Below are positions 34,651 to 43,122 of a stretch of 64,000 bases of DNA, piece by piece; position 1 is the first letter of the stretch, and each line of letters starts with the position of its first letter. The notes under the pieces are model-generated. The model saw only the letters and a program-made list of their open reading frames with translations, was not told the DNA's origin and did not search any database. Made by a program: the position numbers and the translations under genes. This DNA comes from Bacillus sp. OV322 (GTDB lineage Bacteria > Bacillota > Bacilli > Bacillales > DSM-1321): NCBI RefSeq assembly GCF_900112495.1, contig NZ_FOMA01000002.1, forward strand, positions 62,001-126,000, given 5' to 3'.

Positions 34651-34732
34651 TTTTGATGATATCCCGAGTTATATTGTAAAAACAAAAAAATTAAAACGTC
34701 AATAATTCAATGCCGGAATATATCTCCGCATA

Positions 34733-34770
34733 AAAATCCCTCCCCGGAAAAATTACCGGGGAGGGATTTT
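34733..34770 (-). terminator. Terminator of the intracellular amylase gene
   Basis: AAAATCCCTCCCCGG ... CCGGGGAGGGATTTT, 15-bp stem with an 8-base loop, 15 bases past the amylase stop. Confidence 0.85.
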
Positions 34771-34785
34771 ATTACGCTTTAATAG

Positions 34786-36252
34786 TTATTCTCCGCCTGT
34801 TTCCAGCTCAGCCCAAACGGAAACACTTCCTCCGTTTACAGGGAAAACTGCAAACCCGCCGTCATCAATAGTTATGCTTTCCTCACGTGTGCCCGTCAGA
34901 TCCACCCAGGTCTGTCCTGACCGGTGTTCTCCAACGTTCATCCGCTTTTCTCCTTCATCACCGTTAGAAATAACCACAGCACATCCGGAATGGGGAATTT
35001 CCTCCGTTCCAAACCTTACCCATCCAATGGTATTAGGATGATCAAAATAATCCTCCTGCTCGCCGTATGCCTTATGATATCTCGCAAACAAAAGGGGATC
35101 GAGCGCTTCTTTTTTCCCCGGCTGGGGTGCAGGTCCGCCGATTCCATAATAATCTCCATAAAATACACAAGGATATCCATCCTTGCGAAGAAGGATTAAT
35201 GAATAAGCGATTTGCTTGAACCAGTCTTCTATCCAGGATTCCAGGGACTCGTGAGGCTGTGAATCATGGTTGTCCACAAAGGTTACCGCATGAAGCGGAT
35301 GCGATTGTACCAGCGTATCATCGAAGATTGTTGTCATATCAAAATCCCTGCCAGCCTGTGAAGCCGCATGCAATTTATAATGAAGTGCAACATCAAATAA
35401 ATCGATTTGATAGTCTGTTTCATCCAGGAAATTCCGGCAGGCATCAAGATCAGGATTCCAAAACTCGCCAAGTAAATAAAATTTCCCATTATTGTGTTCC
35501 AGCATTTCCTGTGCAAAGCGCCTGATAAATTCATGGTTGATATGCTTTATGGCATCAAGCCGGAACCCATCGCATGAAGCATTTTCACAAAGCCATTTTC
35601 CCCACGAAATCATTTCTTCAATGACTTCAGGATGATTGTAATCAATGTTGGCAAACATCAGATAATCGTAGTTTCCAAATTCATTATCGACATTTTCATT
35701 CCAGTTTTTGTTTTCTCCTAATATCCTGAAGACACCTGTTTTATCTGTTTTGGCATCATAATCAGTACCATTGAAATGCTGGAAGTTCCACTTGAAGTCA
35801 GAATATTTCCCTTTGCGGCCTGGAAAAGTAAATTTGGTCCATCCTTCTATTTCAAAAGGCTCTGATATCTCTTCATTCCGGTTCATGGGATCTACTTCAA
35901 CGACCTGAAAGGCTTCTGTTTCATCTGCGCCGGCTTTATGGTTCATCACCACATCCACATAAACGCAAATCCCCTGCTCCTGGCAGGCTGCAATGGCCTC
36001 CTGTAGCTCTTCTTTCGTTCCATACTTTGTCCGGACTGTGCCTTTTTGATCAAATTCGCCAAGATCATACCCGTCATAAATTCCATACCCGGTATCTTCT
36101 GCAGATTGGCCCTTGGTAACCGGCGGGATCCACACTGAGTCAATCCCGATATCCTTTAATTGAGAAGCAGAATCTCTCAATGCGTTCCAATGCGAACCAT
36201 CGGGCTTAATATGCCACTCGAAAAATTGCATGATGGTATGATTCCTGTCCAC
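34786..36252 (-). CDS. Intracellular alpha-amylase (GH13)
   Basis: 488 residues, same length class as liquefying Bacillus amylases but with no signal peptide, so cytoplasmic. GH13_5 motifs: VYVDVVMNHKAGAD, nucleophile Asp in DGFRLDAIKHINHEF, acid Glu in YLLGEFWNPD, third Asp in TFVDNHDSQP. GTG start at 36252 with AGGAGCAGGGGG 9 bases upstream; ATG 36231 is a weaker alternative. With AmyX it supplies internal maltodextrin or glycogen breakdown. Confidence 0.93.
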   Translation of the reverse strand: MDRNHTIMQFFEWHIKPDGSHWNALRDSASQLKDIGIDSVWIPPVTKGQSAEDTGYGIYDGYDLGEFDQKGTVRTKYGTKEELQEAIAACQEQGICVYVDVVMNHKAGADETEAFQVVEVDPMNRNEEISEPFEIEGWTKFTFPGRKGKYSDFKWNFQHFNGTDYDAKTDKTGVFRILGENKNWNENVDNEFGNYDYLMFANIDYNHPEVIEEMISWGKWLCENASCDGFRLDAIKHINHEFIRRFAQEMLEHNNGKFYLLGEFWNPDLDACRNFLDETDYQIDLFDVALHYKLHAASQAGRDFDMTTIFDDTLVQSHPLHAVTFVDNHDSQPHESLESWIEDWFKQIAYSLILLRKDGYPCVFYGDYYGIGGPAPQPGKKEALDPLLFARYHKAYGEQEDYFDHPNTIGWVRFGTEEIPHSGCAVVISNGDEGEKRMNVGEHRSGQTWVDLTGTREESITIDDGGFAVFPVNGGSVSVWAELETGGE

Positions 36253-36387
36253 TAAACATTACCCCCTGCTCCTGATTTCTTTTTATCATCTGTCGTCATC
36301 TAATGAATGAATTCAATTTACCCAATAGTCTAAGAATGTAAACAACTGGCCTGCCCCTTGAAACCGGACTGTCATGACTGGTGAATC

Positions 36388-36427
36388 TTAAGAAACTCTT
36401 AAGATTTATACTAAATAATTGTTAAGA
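36388..36427 (+). promoter_or_regulatory. Direct repeats, candidate response-regulator binding sites
   Basis: TTAAGA occurs at 36388, 36399 and 36422, spaced 11 and 23 bases apart (about one and two helical turns). A related TTAAAA is at 36436. Spacing of this kind is usual for OmpR-family dimers; the sites are 70-110 bp before the response regulator start, so autoregulation is suggested. Confidence 0.4.
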
Positions 36428-36496
36428 AATTTTGCTTAAAATGTAAATAACTTCAAGGGAGATTCTGTTATATTTGAGAAAGGAGTGTGAGGTTAG

Positions 36497-37192
36497 ATGA
36501 ATCAGGATTTCACCGTGGTGATTGCAGATGATGAAAAGGAGATCCGCGATGCCATTGAAATATACCTATCTTATGAAGGAATCAAGGCGGTACAGGCCGC
36601 AAACGGATCCGAAGTTCTGGAGATCCTGGAGAAGCAGACCGTCCATCTGATCATTCTTGATATTATGATGCCTAAGATGGATGGAATAGCTGCAACCTTT
36701 AAAATTCGCGAGCAAAGAAACATCCCGATCATATTATTAAGTGCAAAAAATGAAGATACAGACAAAATTCTTGGCCTTCAGGTAGGAGCGGATGATTATG
36801 TTACAAAGCCGTTTAATCCGCTGGAATTGATAGCCCGGGTAAAATCCCAGCTCAGGAGATATGTGCTGCTTGGTACATATGAAGGTGCATCAAGAGTCAT
36901 CGATCTTCATGGTTTGACGTTAAATCAGGAAGAAAAAGAAGTGGCTGTAAATGGTGAGTCGGTGAAATTGACGCCGATTGAATATAAAATCGTCGAGCTA
37001 TTGATGGTCCATGCAGGGCGTGTATTCTCCATTCACGATATCTATGAACGTGTCTGGAAGGAACCTGGATATAATGCAGAAAACACCGTAGCTGTTCATA
37101 TCCGCAAAATCAGGGAAAAGATCGAAATTGATCCGAAGAATCCAAGATATTTAAAGGTGGTATGGGGAATTGGATACAAAATGGAAAAATAG
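36497..37192 (+). CDS. OmpR-family response regulator
   Basis: 231 residues. Receiver domain (about 5-120) with acidic pocket ADDE, phospho-acceptor Asp55 in LIILDIMMPKMDG and YVTKPF lysine. Winged-helix DNA-binding domain (about 135-230) with VKLTPIEYKIVELLM and VAVHIRKIREKIE. AAAGGAG precedes ATG 36497. It overlaps the next gene by 23 bp, forming a two-component pair. Confidence 0.93.
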   Translation: MNQDFTVVIADDEKEIRDAIEIYLSYEGIKAVQAANGSEVLEILEKQTVHLIILDIMMPKMDGIAATFKIREQRNIPIILLSAKNEDTDKILGLQVGADDYVTKPFNPLELIARVKSQLRRYVLLGTYEGASRVIDLHGLTLNQEEKEVAVNGESVKLTPIEYKIVELLMVHAGRVFSIHDIYERVWKEPGYNAENTVAVHIRKIREKIEIDPKNPRYLKVVWGIGYKMEK

Positions 37193-39377
37193 GACGCTGG
37201 TCATCACTTGGATATTGCTGCTCGCCCTGGGCATTAATGGAGTTGTATCCGCAATTGCGTACGGAAGCAAGTACATAGGAAAAAGCTACTTTCAATCAAT
37301 TGACTTCTCAAGCGAGTACGAGCAATTCACATCTCTTCTGGCTGCTTTTGAAATAACGGAGCATGATAAAGATGCCCTGATTAGAGAAATTAAGGTAACG
37401 CCGGATGAAATTCAGGAGCACCGGTATAGATATGGAAGCCTTACACAGCAGATCACGAATATAAAAAATCAATATGAGTCAAAGATTGCGGATGCAAAGG
37501 CTGCAAAAAATAAAGAAGCCGCAAATTTATATACAGCAGAAAGAAACCGGAAAATCAATGATATCACCAGTAATTTTAAAAGTGACAAGTATGTGGAAAA
37601 TAAAATCATTGAACAAAAAAAACAGACGATTATCGATTATTTCAGAAAGCTGGGAGATTACCGGTCAGACTATAACCAAATTAAAGCAGTATTCAGCTAC
37701 TATTTGAAGGATATGGCAACAGGAAAGACGTACACCAACCTCAATATCAGCAGTGATGATAAGCCTGAAAGCTACTTTAGCAGTAAAGACATGCTTTTTG
37801 TAAAGAGCTATCCGTCATCAGCCGGCGGGCAGTACTTCCCTGTGGAAAAAGGCTATTTCGATGCACCGGATAGTATAACTGAGCTGCCTAAGCATTATTT
37901 AAAAGGGAAAATCGGAATTGTTAAAACTGCTCCTGAAGATACTGCTGTTATGGCAAACTATCAATCTTATAAGAAAACCCAAATATGGTACACAGCCCTT
38001 CTTGCAGGAGGAATGGCATCACTTTTGATTTGTTTGTTTTTATATAAAAAAACTGGATTAATGAACGGAATTTCCTTTAAAAGTCCAGAAGTTTATTATA
38101 ATCGTATTCCTATTGATGTCAGACTGCTTTTGTTAGCTCTGTCAGGCTTCTGCACTTTTATGGTTTTTTTGGAGGAGAGCATATACATTTATGAACCGGA
38201 TGATTCCCTTTCCATTGTGAAAAGAGTGCTGATCCAAACACTGATTTCTGCTATCCCGTTAACAATATTGCTGCTGCAGGCAGTTTTTTGGAAAAGAAGG
38301 GACAGCAGAATCAGCATGGAGCAGGAATATCAGCAATCGCTGATTTATAAGGTTTTTACGAATACGGCCAACACTTTCCTCTATCGAAACACAGGGATCC
38401 AATTATTTATCATGCTTGCCATTGTCTTTTTTGCCGGAGCAGGATTTGCAGGTGTGATAGCGGTCAATCATTTAATTGTTATATATATACCGCTTCTGCT
38501 GCTGGTTGCTTTTCCGGCGTTATTCTTCCTTGTAAAAAAAGTGAGCTATCTAAACATTATAGCTCAATATGCAGGCAGGGTTGCTGACGGCCTCAATGAA
38601 CCGGATTTAGCCGTAAAAGGAAGCTCGGTACTCGGACAGCTTGCTGCACATATTAATACGTTTAAGCATGGAGTTAAAGCCTCCAGAAAAGAGCAAGCGA
38701 AAAGCGAGAGGCTTAAAACGGAACTGATTACGAATGTGAGCCATGACCTCCGCACACCATTGACTTCGATCATAACGTACGCTGAGCTGCTGAAGAAAGA
38801 GGAAACCTCAGGGAAAAAAAGAGGAGAGTACATTGAAATCATTGATAGAAAGTCCAAAAGGCTGAAATTACTGATTGATGATTTATTTGAAGCATCTAAA
38901 ATGGCGAGCGGTTCCATTGAGCTTGTTAAGGAAAAGGCAGACATTGTCCAGCTACTGCAGCAGTCCCTGGCAGAATATGACGAAGTTATTCAGAAATCAT
39001 CTTTAACCATTCGGGTAACCTGTCCGGAAAAACCAGTTTATGCTTTAGTGGATGGACAAAAGCTATGGAGGGTTTTTGATAATCTGATAGGCAATATCAT
39101 GAAATATTCACTGGAAAATACGAGAGTCTACATTTCCCTTAATGAAACTAACGGCCGTGCAGTTATTGTCTTTAAAAATGTCACTAAATATGAGCTCGGT
39201 GATAATGTCGATGAAATGTTTGAACGATTCAAGCGCGGAGACACCTCGCGCCATACAGAAGGATCCGGCCTTGGCCTCGCAATTGCAAAGTCAATCATGG
39301 ATTTGCATGATGGCAGCATGGATATTGAAGTGGACGGAGATTTGTTTAAGGTTTCCATCATAATTGAGTCCATTTAA
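37170..39377 (+). CDS. Sensor histidine kinase (multi-TM)
   Basis: 735 residues from TTG 37170, overlapping the regulator. Helix 1 at about 8-30, then a large extracytoplasmic region (about 35-270) containing a charged coiled segment (QITNIKNQYESKIADAKAAKNKE). Several more helices follow (about 272-292, 317-335, 347-370, 405-460). HisKA has His525 in TNVSHDLRTPLTSIITYAELL, and the ATPase domain has GDTSRHTEGSGLGLAIAKSIM. The large outer domain is not one I recognise, so the signal is unknown. The architecture is of the kind seen in Bacillus envelope or antibiotic-stress kinases. Confidence 0.9.
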   Translation: MDTKWKNRTLVITWILLLALGINGVVSAIAYGSKYIGKSYFQSIDFSSEYEQFTSLLAAFEITEHDKDALIREIKVTPDEIQEHRYRYGSLTQQITNIKNQYESKIADAKAAKNKEAANLYTAERNRKINDITSNFKSDKYVENKIIEQKKQTIIDYFRKLGDYRSDYNQIKAVFSYYLKDMATGKTYTNLNISSDDKPESYFSSKDMLFVKSYPSSAGGQYFPVEKGYFDAPDSITELPKHYLKGKIGIVKTAPEDTAVMANYQSYKKTQIWYTALLAGGMASLLICLFLYKKTGLMNGISFKSPEVYYNRIPIDVRLLLLALSGFCTFMVFLEESIYIYEPDDSLSIVKRVLIQTLISAIPLTILLLQAVFWKRRDSRISMEQEYQQSLIYKVFTNTANTFLYRNTGIQLFIMLAIVFFAGAGFAGVIAVNHLIVIYIPLLLLVAFPALFFLVKKVSYLNIIAQYAGRVADGLNEPDLAVKGSSVLGQLAAHINTFKHGVKASRKEQAKSERLKTELITNVSHDLRTPLTSIITYAELLKKEETSGKKRGEYIEIIDRKSKRLKLLIDDLFEASKMASGSIELVKEKADIVQLLQQSLAEYDEVIQKSSLTIRVTCPEKPVYALVDGQKLWRVFDNLIGNIMKYSLENTRVYISLNETNGRAVIVFKNVTKYELGDNVDEMFERFKRGDTSRHTEGSGLGLAIAKSIMDLHDGSMDIEVDGDLFKVSIIIESI

Positions 39378-39504
39378 ATCTGAAGTGTTTCTCATGAATT
39401 ATTGTTTATTGCCATACACTGGTGCTAAAAGATGCTTAGAAAAAGAGCTTTAACGGGTTATCAAATCTTATGAATGATTCTATGGAAGAATAGGAGGGCG
39501 AAAA

Positions 39505-39999
39505 TTGAGGCGAATTACTATAGGCATCTCCTTTTTGATTATATGGATATTCATAGGCGGCTGCAGTTCAGGCGATAAAGAAAATCATGATATATTTCGG
39601 TATAAAGGCTCATATGCAGGAGACAACAGTGCGATAGTGAACATTATCAGGGAGCTCCCGAATGGTAAACATGTCAAAAAAATTGAACTTAAAACAAAGG
39701 AAAAACCTTATGGAATGGTCATTAAGTATGGAGATATAGAGGCAATATCCAAAGGAGATGCCATTAAAGAAACGGTCATATATAATGCTGCATTTATATT
39801 TGCTTTAGTTAAAAGTGCAGATTGGGTTAGTTTTGATGTTAAAGGCCAGGCATATAAAGTAACAAGAAATGAATTGCAAAACTGGTACGGAAAAAAATTA
39901 AGCAGTTTTACAAAAGAAAGAGATTTGAAAAAAATCACCAAAGAATACCTTGAGGATGAGAAAAAAATGAATGGATTTATTTTGAAGGCCTTTTCTTAA
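39505..39999 (+). CDS. DUF4825-type lipoprotein, C-terminus altered by a MITE
   Basis: 164 residues from TTG 39505 (AGGAGGG six bases upstream). Lipoprotein signal: MRRITIGISFLIIWIFIGGC with lipobox IGGC, mature Cys20. The rest resembles DUF4825 (KGSYAGDNSAIVNIIRELPNG). It follows the histidine kinase by 127 bp and may be an accessory of that system. The last codons GCC TTT TCT TAA come from MITE copy E; joining the sequence after the element to the target site would give ATT TTG AAA GAT AGT TAG, so the ancestral end was probably ILKDS rather than ILKAFS. Confidence 0.82.
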   Translation: MRRITIGISFLIIWIFIGGCSSGDKENHDIFRYKGSYAGDNSAIVNIIRELPNGKHVKKIELKTKEKPYGMVIKYGDIEAISKGDAIKETVIYNAAFIFALVKSADWVSFDVKGQAYKVTRNELQNWYGKKLSSFTKERDLKKITKEYLEDEKKMNGFILKAFS

Positions 40000-40201
40000 A
40001 GTGTTTTAAGAGTTCTGTGAGGCAATCATATTGTTAAATCAGGTTGATTGGAGCGTAAGGTGCGAGACTCCTGCTTAGATTAGCGGGAAGGTGAGACCCT
40101 GCAAGCGCAGCTGAGGAGGCTCACCGCCCGCCCCGCGGAAAGCGAGCATCCTGGAGCGGAAATAAACCACTTGAATAGCAACAAAGTTTACGAAGACAGC
40201 C
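39987..40201 (-). mobile_element. MITE-like fold-back element, copy E, inserted in a coding sequence
   Basis: 215 bp from GGCCTTTTCTTAAAG to TTTACGAAGACAGCC, flanked by an exact 8-bp repeat ATTTTGAA (39979-39986 and 40202-40209). The left end lies inside the last codons of the DUF4825 gene and supplies its stop codon. The centre keeps GGTGCGAGACTCCTGC and CCCCGCGGAAAGCGAGCATCC blocks. Confidence 0.88.
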
Positions 40202-40242
40202 ATTTTGAAAGATAGTTAGAACCTGATAAAGAAACAAGGATG

Positions 40243-40276
40243 TCAGCTGGAATGAATCCAGCTGGCTTTTTTTAAT
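40243..40276 (+). terminator. Terminator downstream of the DUF4825 gene and MITE
   Basis: CAGCTGGA-ATGAA-TCCAGCTG then GCTTTTTTT. It probably served the lipoprotein gene before the MITE inserted between. Confidence 0.75.
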
Positions 40277-40405
40277 CCAGCTTTATACCCCCCATGTGAA
40301 GCTAAGCCTTCCCTATAAATTATTTCCATTTAATTTTGTAAGAAATCTCTATTTCTAAATAGTGTTTTTTAAATAATAAAAAAAATATATATTGATTTAC
40401 CAATG

Positions 40406-40420
40406 AGTTAAGCGCTTACT
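40406..40420. promoter_or_regulatory. Weak cre-like site
   Basis: AGTTAAGCGCTTACT is dyad-symmetric around GCGC and fits cre at the core, with two mismatches at fixed outer positions. It is about 90 bp upstream of the promoter of the PTS IIC gene. Confidence 0.3.
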
Positions 40421-40511
40421 TATTTTTCTAAGATAAAAAGGTACTTACATTGTCAGAATATTTGTGATATTATTGCCCATAAGTTAAGCAAAGAGAAACA
40501 ACTTATCAAAA

Positions 40512-40540
40512 TTGACACCTGTATCACACAAAGATATGAT
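40512..40540 (+). promoter_or_regulatory. Sigma-A promoter of the PTS IIC gene
   Basis: TTGACA (40512-40517), 17-base spacer, TATGAT (40535-40540). The implied leader is about 150 nt; I saw no recognised riboswitch in it. Confidence 0.7.
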
Positions 40541-40696
40541 TCTTTTATTGTCTTAAAAAAGAAATCCATTCTTTCTCTTAGATGAAAACCAACAGGTATT
40601 AATTGGAGGTCCTGCATACATAGTAAATGGTAAGAAAATTTGATATTTTAACTGAAAATTCAATTAATTAAATGAAGCAACAGGAGCGTGAAGCAT

Positions 40697-41713
40697 ATGA
40701 AAGCTTATATTGTTGAAAGAATGTATAAAGCATCAGCAGGGGTTGCCAATGCCGTGCTGGTAACACTGGGAATTGGCCTGCTTTTTGAATCTATCGGAAA
40801 ATTTACGGGCTGGGAAATATTCCTGATTATCGGCGGCACTACGAAGGTTCTCCTGGCTCCTGCAATAGGTGCTGCAATTGCTTATCAGCTTGGCGGCAAT
40901 ACCCTGGTCCTTTTTAGCGCTATGGCCTGTGCGGCCATCGGGGGCAACGCTATCCATCAAACACCGGATGGAGTGTTCACGCTAGTTACAGGGCAGCCAA
41001 TCAGTGCCATTTTAGCTGCCGCAGTCGCTACGTTTGTAGGCAAGAGGTTAACTGGACGCACCAAGCTTGACATGATGGCTATTCCACTTGCCTCCATTCT
41101 TGCCGGAGGGATAGCTGGTGTGGGGCTTGCTGCAGTGACAACTCCTTTATTACAGTGGATCAGCGGAGAGATTACTTCCTCTGTCCAGGGAAGCCCGTTT
41201 ATTGCTTCCATGGTGATATCGCTTGTGTGGAGCATCCTTCTCATGACACCCGCTTCTTCTGCGGCGATTGCCATCGCTCTTCAGATGGATCCGGTCTCCA
41301 GTGCTGCTGCACTAATAGGATGCACGGCACAGTTTGTAGGGTTCACAGCAATGTCTCTTCGCCAAAACGACCTGGGAGGTTTTCTTGCCCAGGTGCTGGT
41401 GACACCTAAGGTTCAGTTTCCGAATTTAATTAAAAATCCGCGGCTGGCCATTCCGACATTTGTTTCGGCAATTGTATGCGCGCCTATTGCAACACTTGCT
41501 TTTGGATTTCATGCCACCTATGAAATTGCAGGGCTTGGCTTAAATTCCATGATTGCACCAATCAACATCCTTGCTACACAGGGAATAAGGGTTTTTCTGA
41601 TTTATATTGCAGTAGGGGTCATACTTCCAATTGTCATTTCTCTGGGTTTGTACCAGCTAATCAAGGCTTTCGGCTGGGCGAAAAAAGGGGACTTGCATAT
41701 GGAAGTCCAATAA
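40697..41713 (+). CDS. PTS-type IIC membrane protein (PTS_EIIC_2 family), orphan
   Basis: 338 residues from ATG 40697 (AGGAG ten bases upstream; the GTG at 40688 is too close). About ten membrane segments with small-residue-rich stretches (GGTTKVLLAPAIGAAIAYQLGG, MACAAIGGNAIHQTPDG). The family is the standalone EIIC type of PF13303. No IIA, IIB or regulator is adjacent, so it is either served by components elsewhere or transports without phosphorylation. Substrate unknown. Confidence 0.82.
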   Translation: MKAYIVERMYKASAGVANAVLVTLGIGLLFESIGKFTGWEIFLIIGGTTKVLLAPAIGAAIAYQLGGNTLVLFSAMACAAIGGNAIHQTPDGVFTLVTGQPISAILAAAVATFVGKRLTGRTKLDMMAIPLASILAGGIAGVGLAAVTTPLLQWISGEITSSVQGSPFIASMVISLVWSILLMTPASSAAIAIALQMDPVSSAAALIGCTAQFVGFTAMSLRQNDLGGFLAQVLVTPKVQFPNLIKNPRLAIPTFVSAIVCAPIATLAFGFHATYEIAGLGLNSMIAPINILATQGIRVFLIYIAVGVILPIVISLGLYQLIKAFGWAKKGDLHMEVQ

Positions 41714-41717
41714 AAAA

Positions 41718-41747
41718 AAGCGCAATCTGCTGAGATTGCGCTTTTTT
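41718..41747. terminator. Bidirectional terminator
   Basis: AAAGCGCAATC-TGCTGA-GATTGCGCTTT with A and T runs, between convergent genes. Confidence 0.85.
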
Positions 41748-41794
41748 ACTGTTTTGTCCGTTCTCTATAGCTGCTGCTGCAGTTTCTTTCTTTG

Positions 41795-42736
41795 TTAATT
41801 TCTAAGCTGTTCAAGGACGGTTTGTGCCTGGTAACCTTCTGAAAAGCCGATAATGATGCTTTCTTCACCCTTTAATGCCCTGACTATATGATCAATAAGT
41901 GCTTCGTTCAAGGAAGAATCCTGCTTGATTGGAGCAAGGGATTCACCAAGCTTGCCGCCTTCGAGATCAGACCAGTTTAGCAGCGAAAGCGTTCCTTCCG
42001 TTCCGTATGCGGTTAATCGGATTTCCTCATCTCCTGCAATACCGCTCATTCCGTCAATGATGACAGGAGTTCCGTCACAGAGGCTTAATTCCGCAACAAT
42101 GCCCTGTTCGCTTGCGAGTGTGTCCTCTGGAAACTCTAAAACGCGGTTTTTCACGGTTAATGGTCCAAACAGCATGTGAATTTGCTGAATAAAATGGATG
42201 CCAACTTCAAGGACGAATCCGCCCTGCTCCCTGCTTGCCACCCAGTTATTCTGCTGCCAGGCTCTTGGCCACTGCGGAAAACGCATATGCAATTCTACCC
42301 TCCGAAGCTTTCCTATGTATTCTGAACGAATAAGATTTGCAAATGTCCTGGCACCCGTGCTGTAGTTAAGGGGAAAATTCATGGCTGAAACCAGTTCTTT
42401 TTCCTGTGATCTTCTAAAAAGATCTTCTGCTTCCTCCAGAGAATTTGCCAAAGGCTTTTCACAAAGGATATGTATTCCCCTATCCATGACAGAAGCTGCT
42501 ATCCCGTAGTGATGTTTAGGCGGAACGGCAACATAAACAAGATCCAGTTCAGCTGTTTCAAGCATCTCTTTATAATCAGAAAAAAATGGGATGCTTCCAA
42601 GATTATCAGAAACCTGCTGTGCAAGAGTCCCATCCCAATCGCATACCGCTGCAATTTCGGTTTCCGGATGGCTTTCAAATTGTTTAATCAGGCGCTGTCC
42701 AATTGCCCCTAACCCGATAATCCCTGTTTTAATCAT
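41795..42736 (-). CDS. Gfo/Idh/MocA-family oxidoreductase
   Basis: 313 residues from ATG 42736 (AAGGCGGGG four bases before); a longer frame extends 45 codons without a site. N-terminal Rossmann GIIGLGAIGQRLIKQF, then the conserved catalytic-lysine segment HILCEKPLANSLEEAEDLF. The C-terminal alpha/beta domain holds GGFVLEVGIHFIQQIHMLFG. The family includes inositol and other sugar dehydrogenases; the specific substrate cannot be told. Divergent from the RlmI-type gene. Confidence 0.88.
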   Translation of the reverse strand: MIKTGIIGLGAIGQRLIKQFESHPETEIAAVCDWDGTLAQQVSDNLGSIPFFSDYKEMLETAELDLVYVAVPPKHHYGIAASVMDRGIHILCEKPLANSLEEAEDLFRRSQEKELVSAMNFPLNYSTGARTFANLIRSEYIGKLRRVELHMRFPQWPRAWQQNNWVASREQGGFVLEVGIHFIQQIHMLFGPLTVKNRVLEFPEDTLASEQGIVAELSLCDGTPVIIDGMSGIAGDEEIRLTAYGTEGTLSLLNWSDLEGGKLGESLAPIKQDSSLNEALIDHIVRALKGEESIIIGFSEGYQAQTVLEQLRN

Positions 42737-42892
42737 ATTACCCCGCCTTATCTTCCATGTTTTATGATTATTATAGTATGAAATGTAAATATTCAAAAGG
42801 TTGAAATAAAATGCCGCACTATTTCTTTGCATGGATGCATGAATCCTTAAAAAGCTGCATGATTCCTTCAAAAAGCTGCAAGATTCTCAAGC

Positions 42893-42985
42893 ACTAGCCA
42901 ATTGGAGCACAAGGTGCGAGTCTCCAGCAGGCTCACAGTACGCCACGCGGAAAGCAAGCAACCTGGAGAGGAGGATCAGAAGGCC
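42893..42985 (-). mobile_element. MITE remnant, copy F
   Basis: CCAATTGGAGCACAAGGTGCGAGTCTCC ... CACGCGGAAAGCAAGCAACCTGGAG matches the central blocks of the fold-back family in minus orientation. Both terminal repeats are gone. It lies between divergent genes; the rest of the 386-bp gap 42737-43122 must hold their promoters. Confidence 0.6.
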
Positions 42986-43122
42986 AAATTTCAAAGCGTG
43001 GCCTCGAATATTCAGCTCTTTTTCATTGTTTTTTTGAAACAGCGGGGGAGATAGGGTAAAGTAGAGCTATACTAAGTCTGGAAACACGTTTGAGGTTTCC
43101 GTAAAGTAGAAGGATGGTCTGC

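Noticed and set aside
40627..40674. Fourteen-codon leader peptide in front of the PTS IIC gene
   Set aside because: The nearest GGAGGT is 16 bases upstream, too far for initiation, and the peptide has no attenuator-like residue runs or paired stems.
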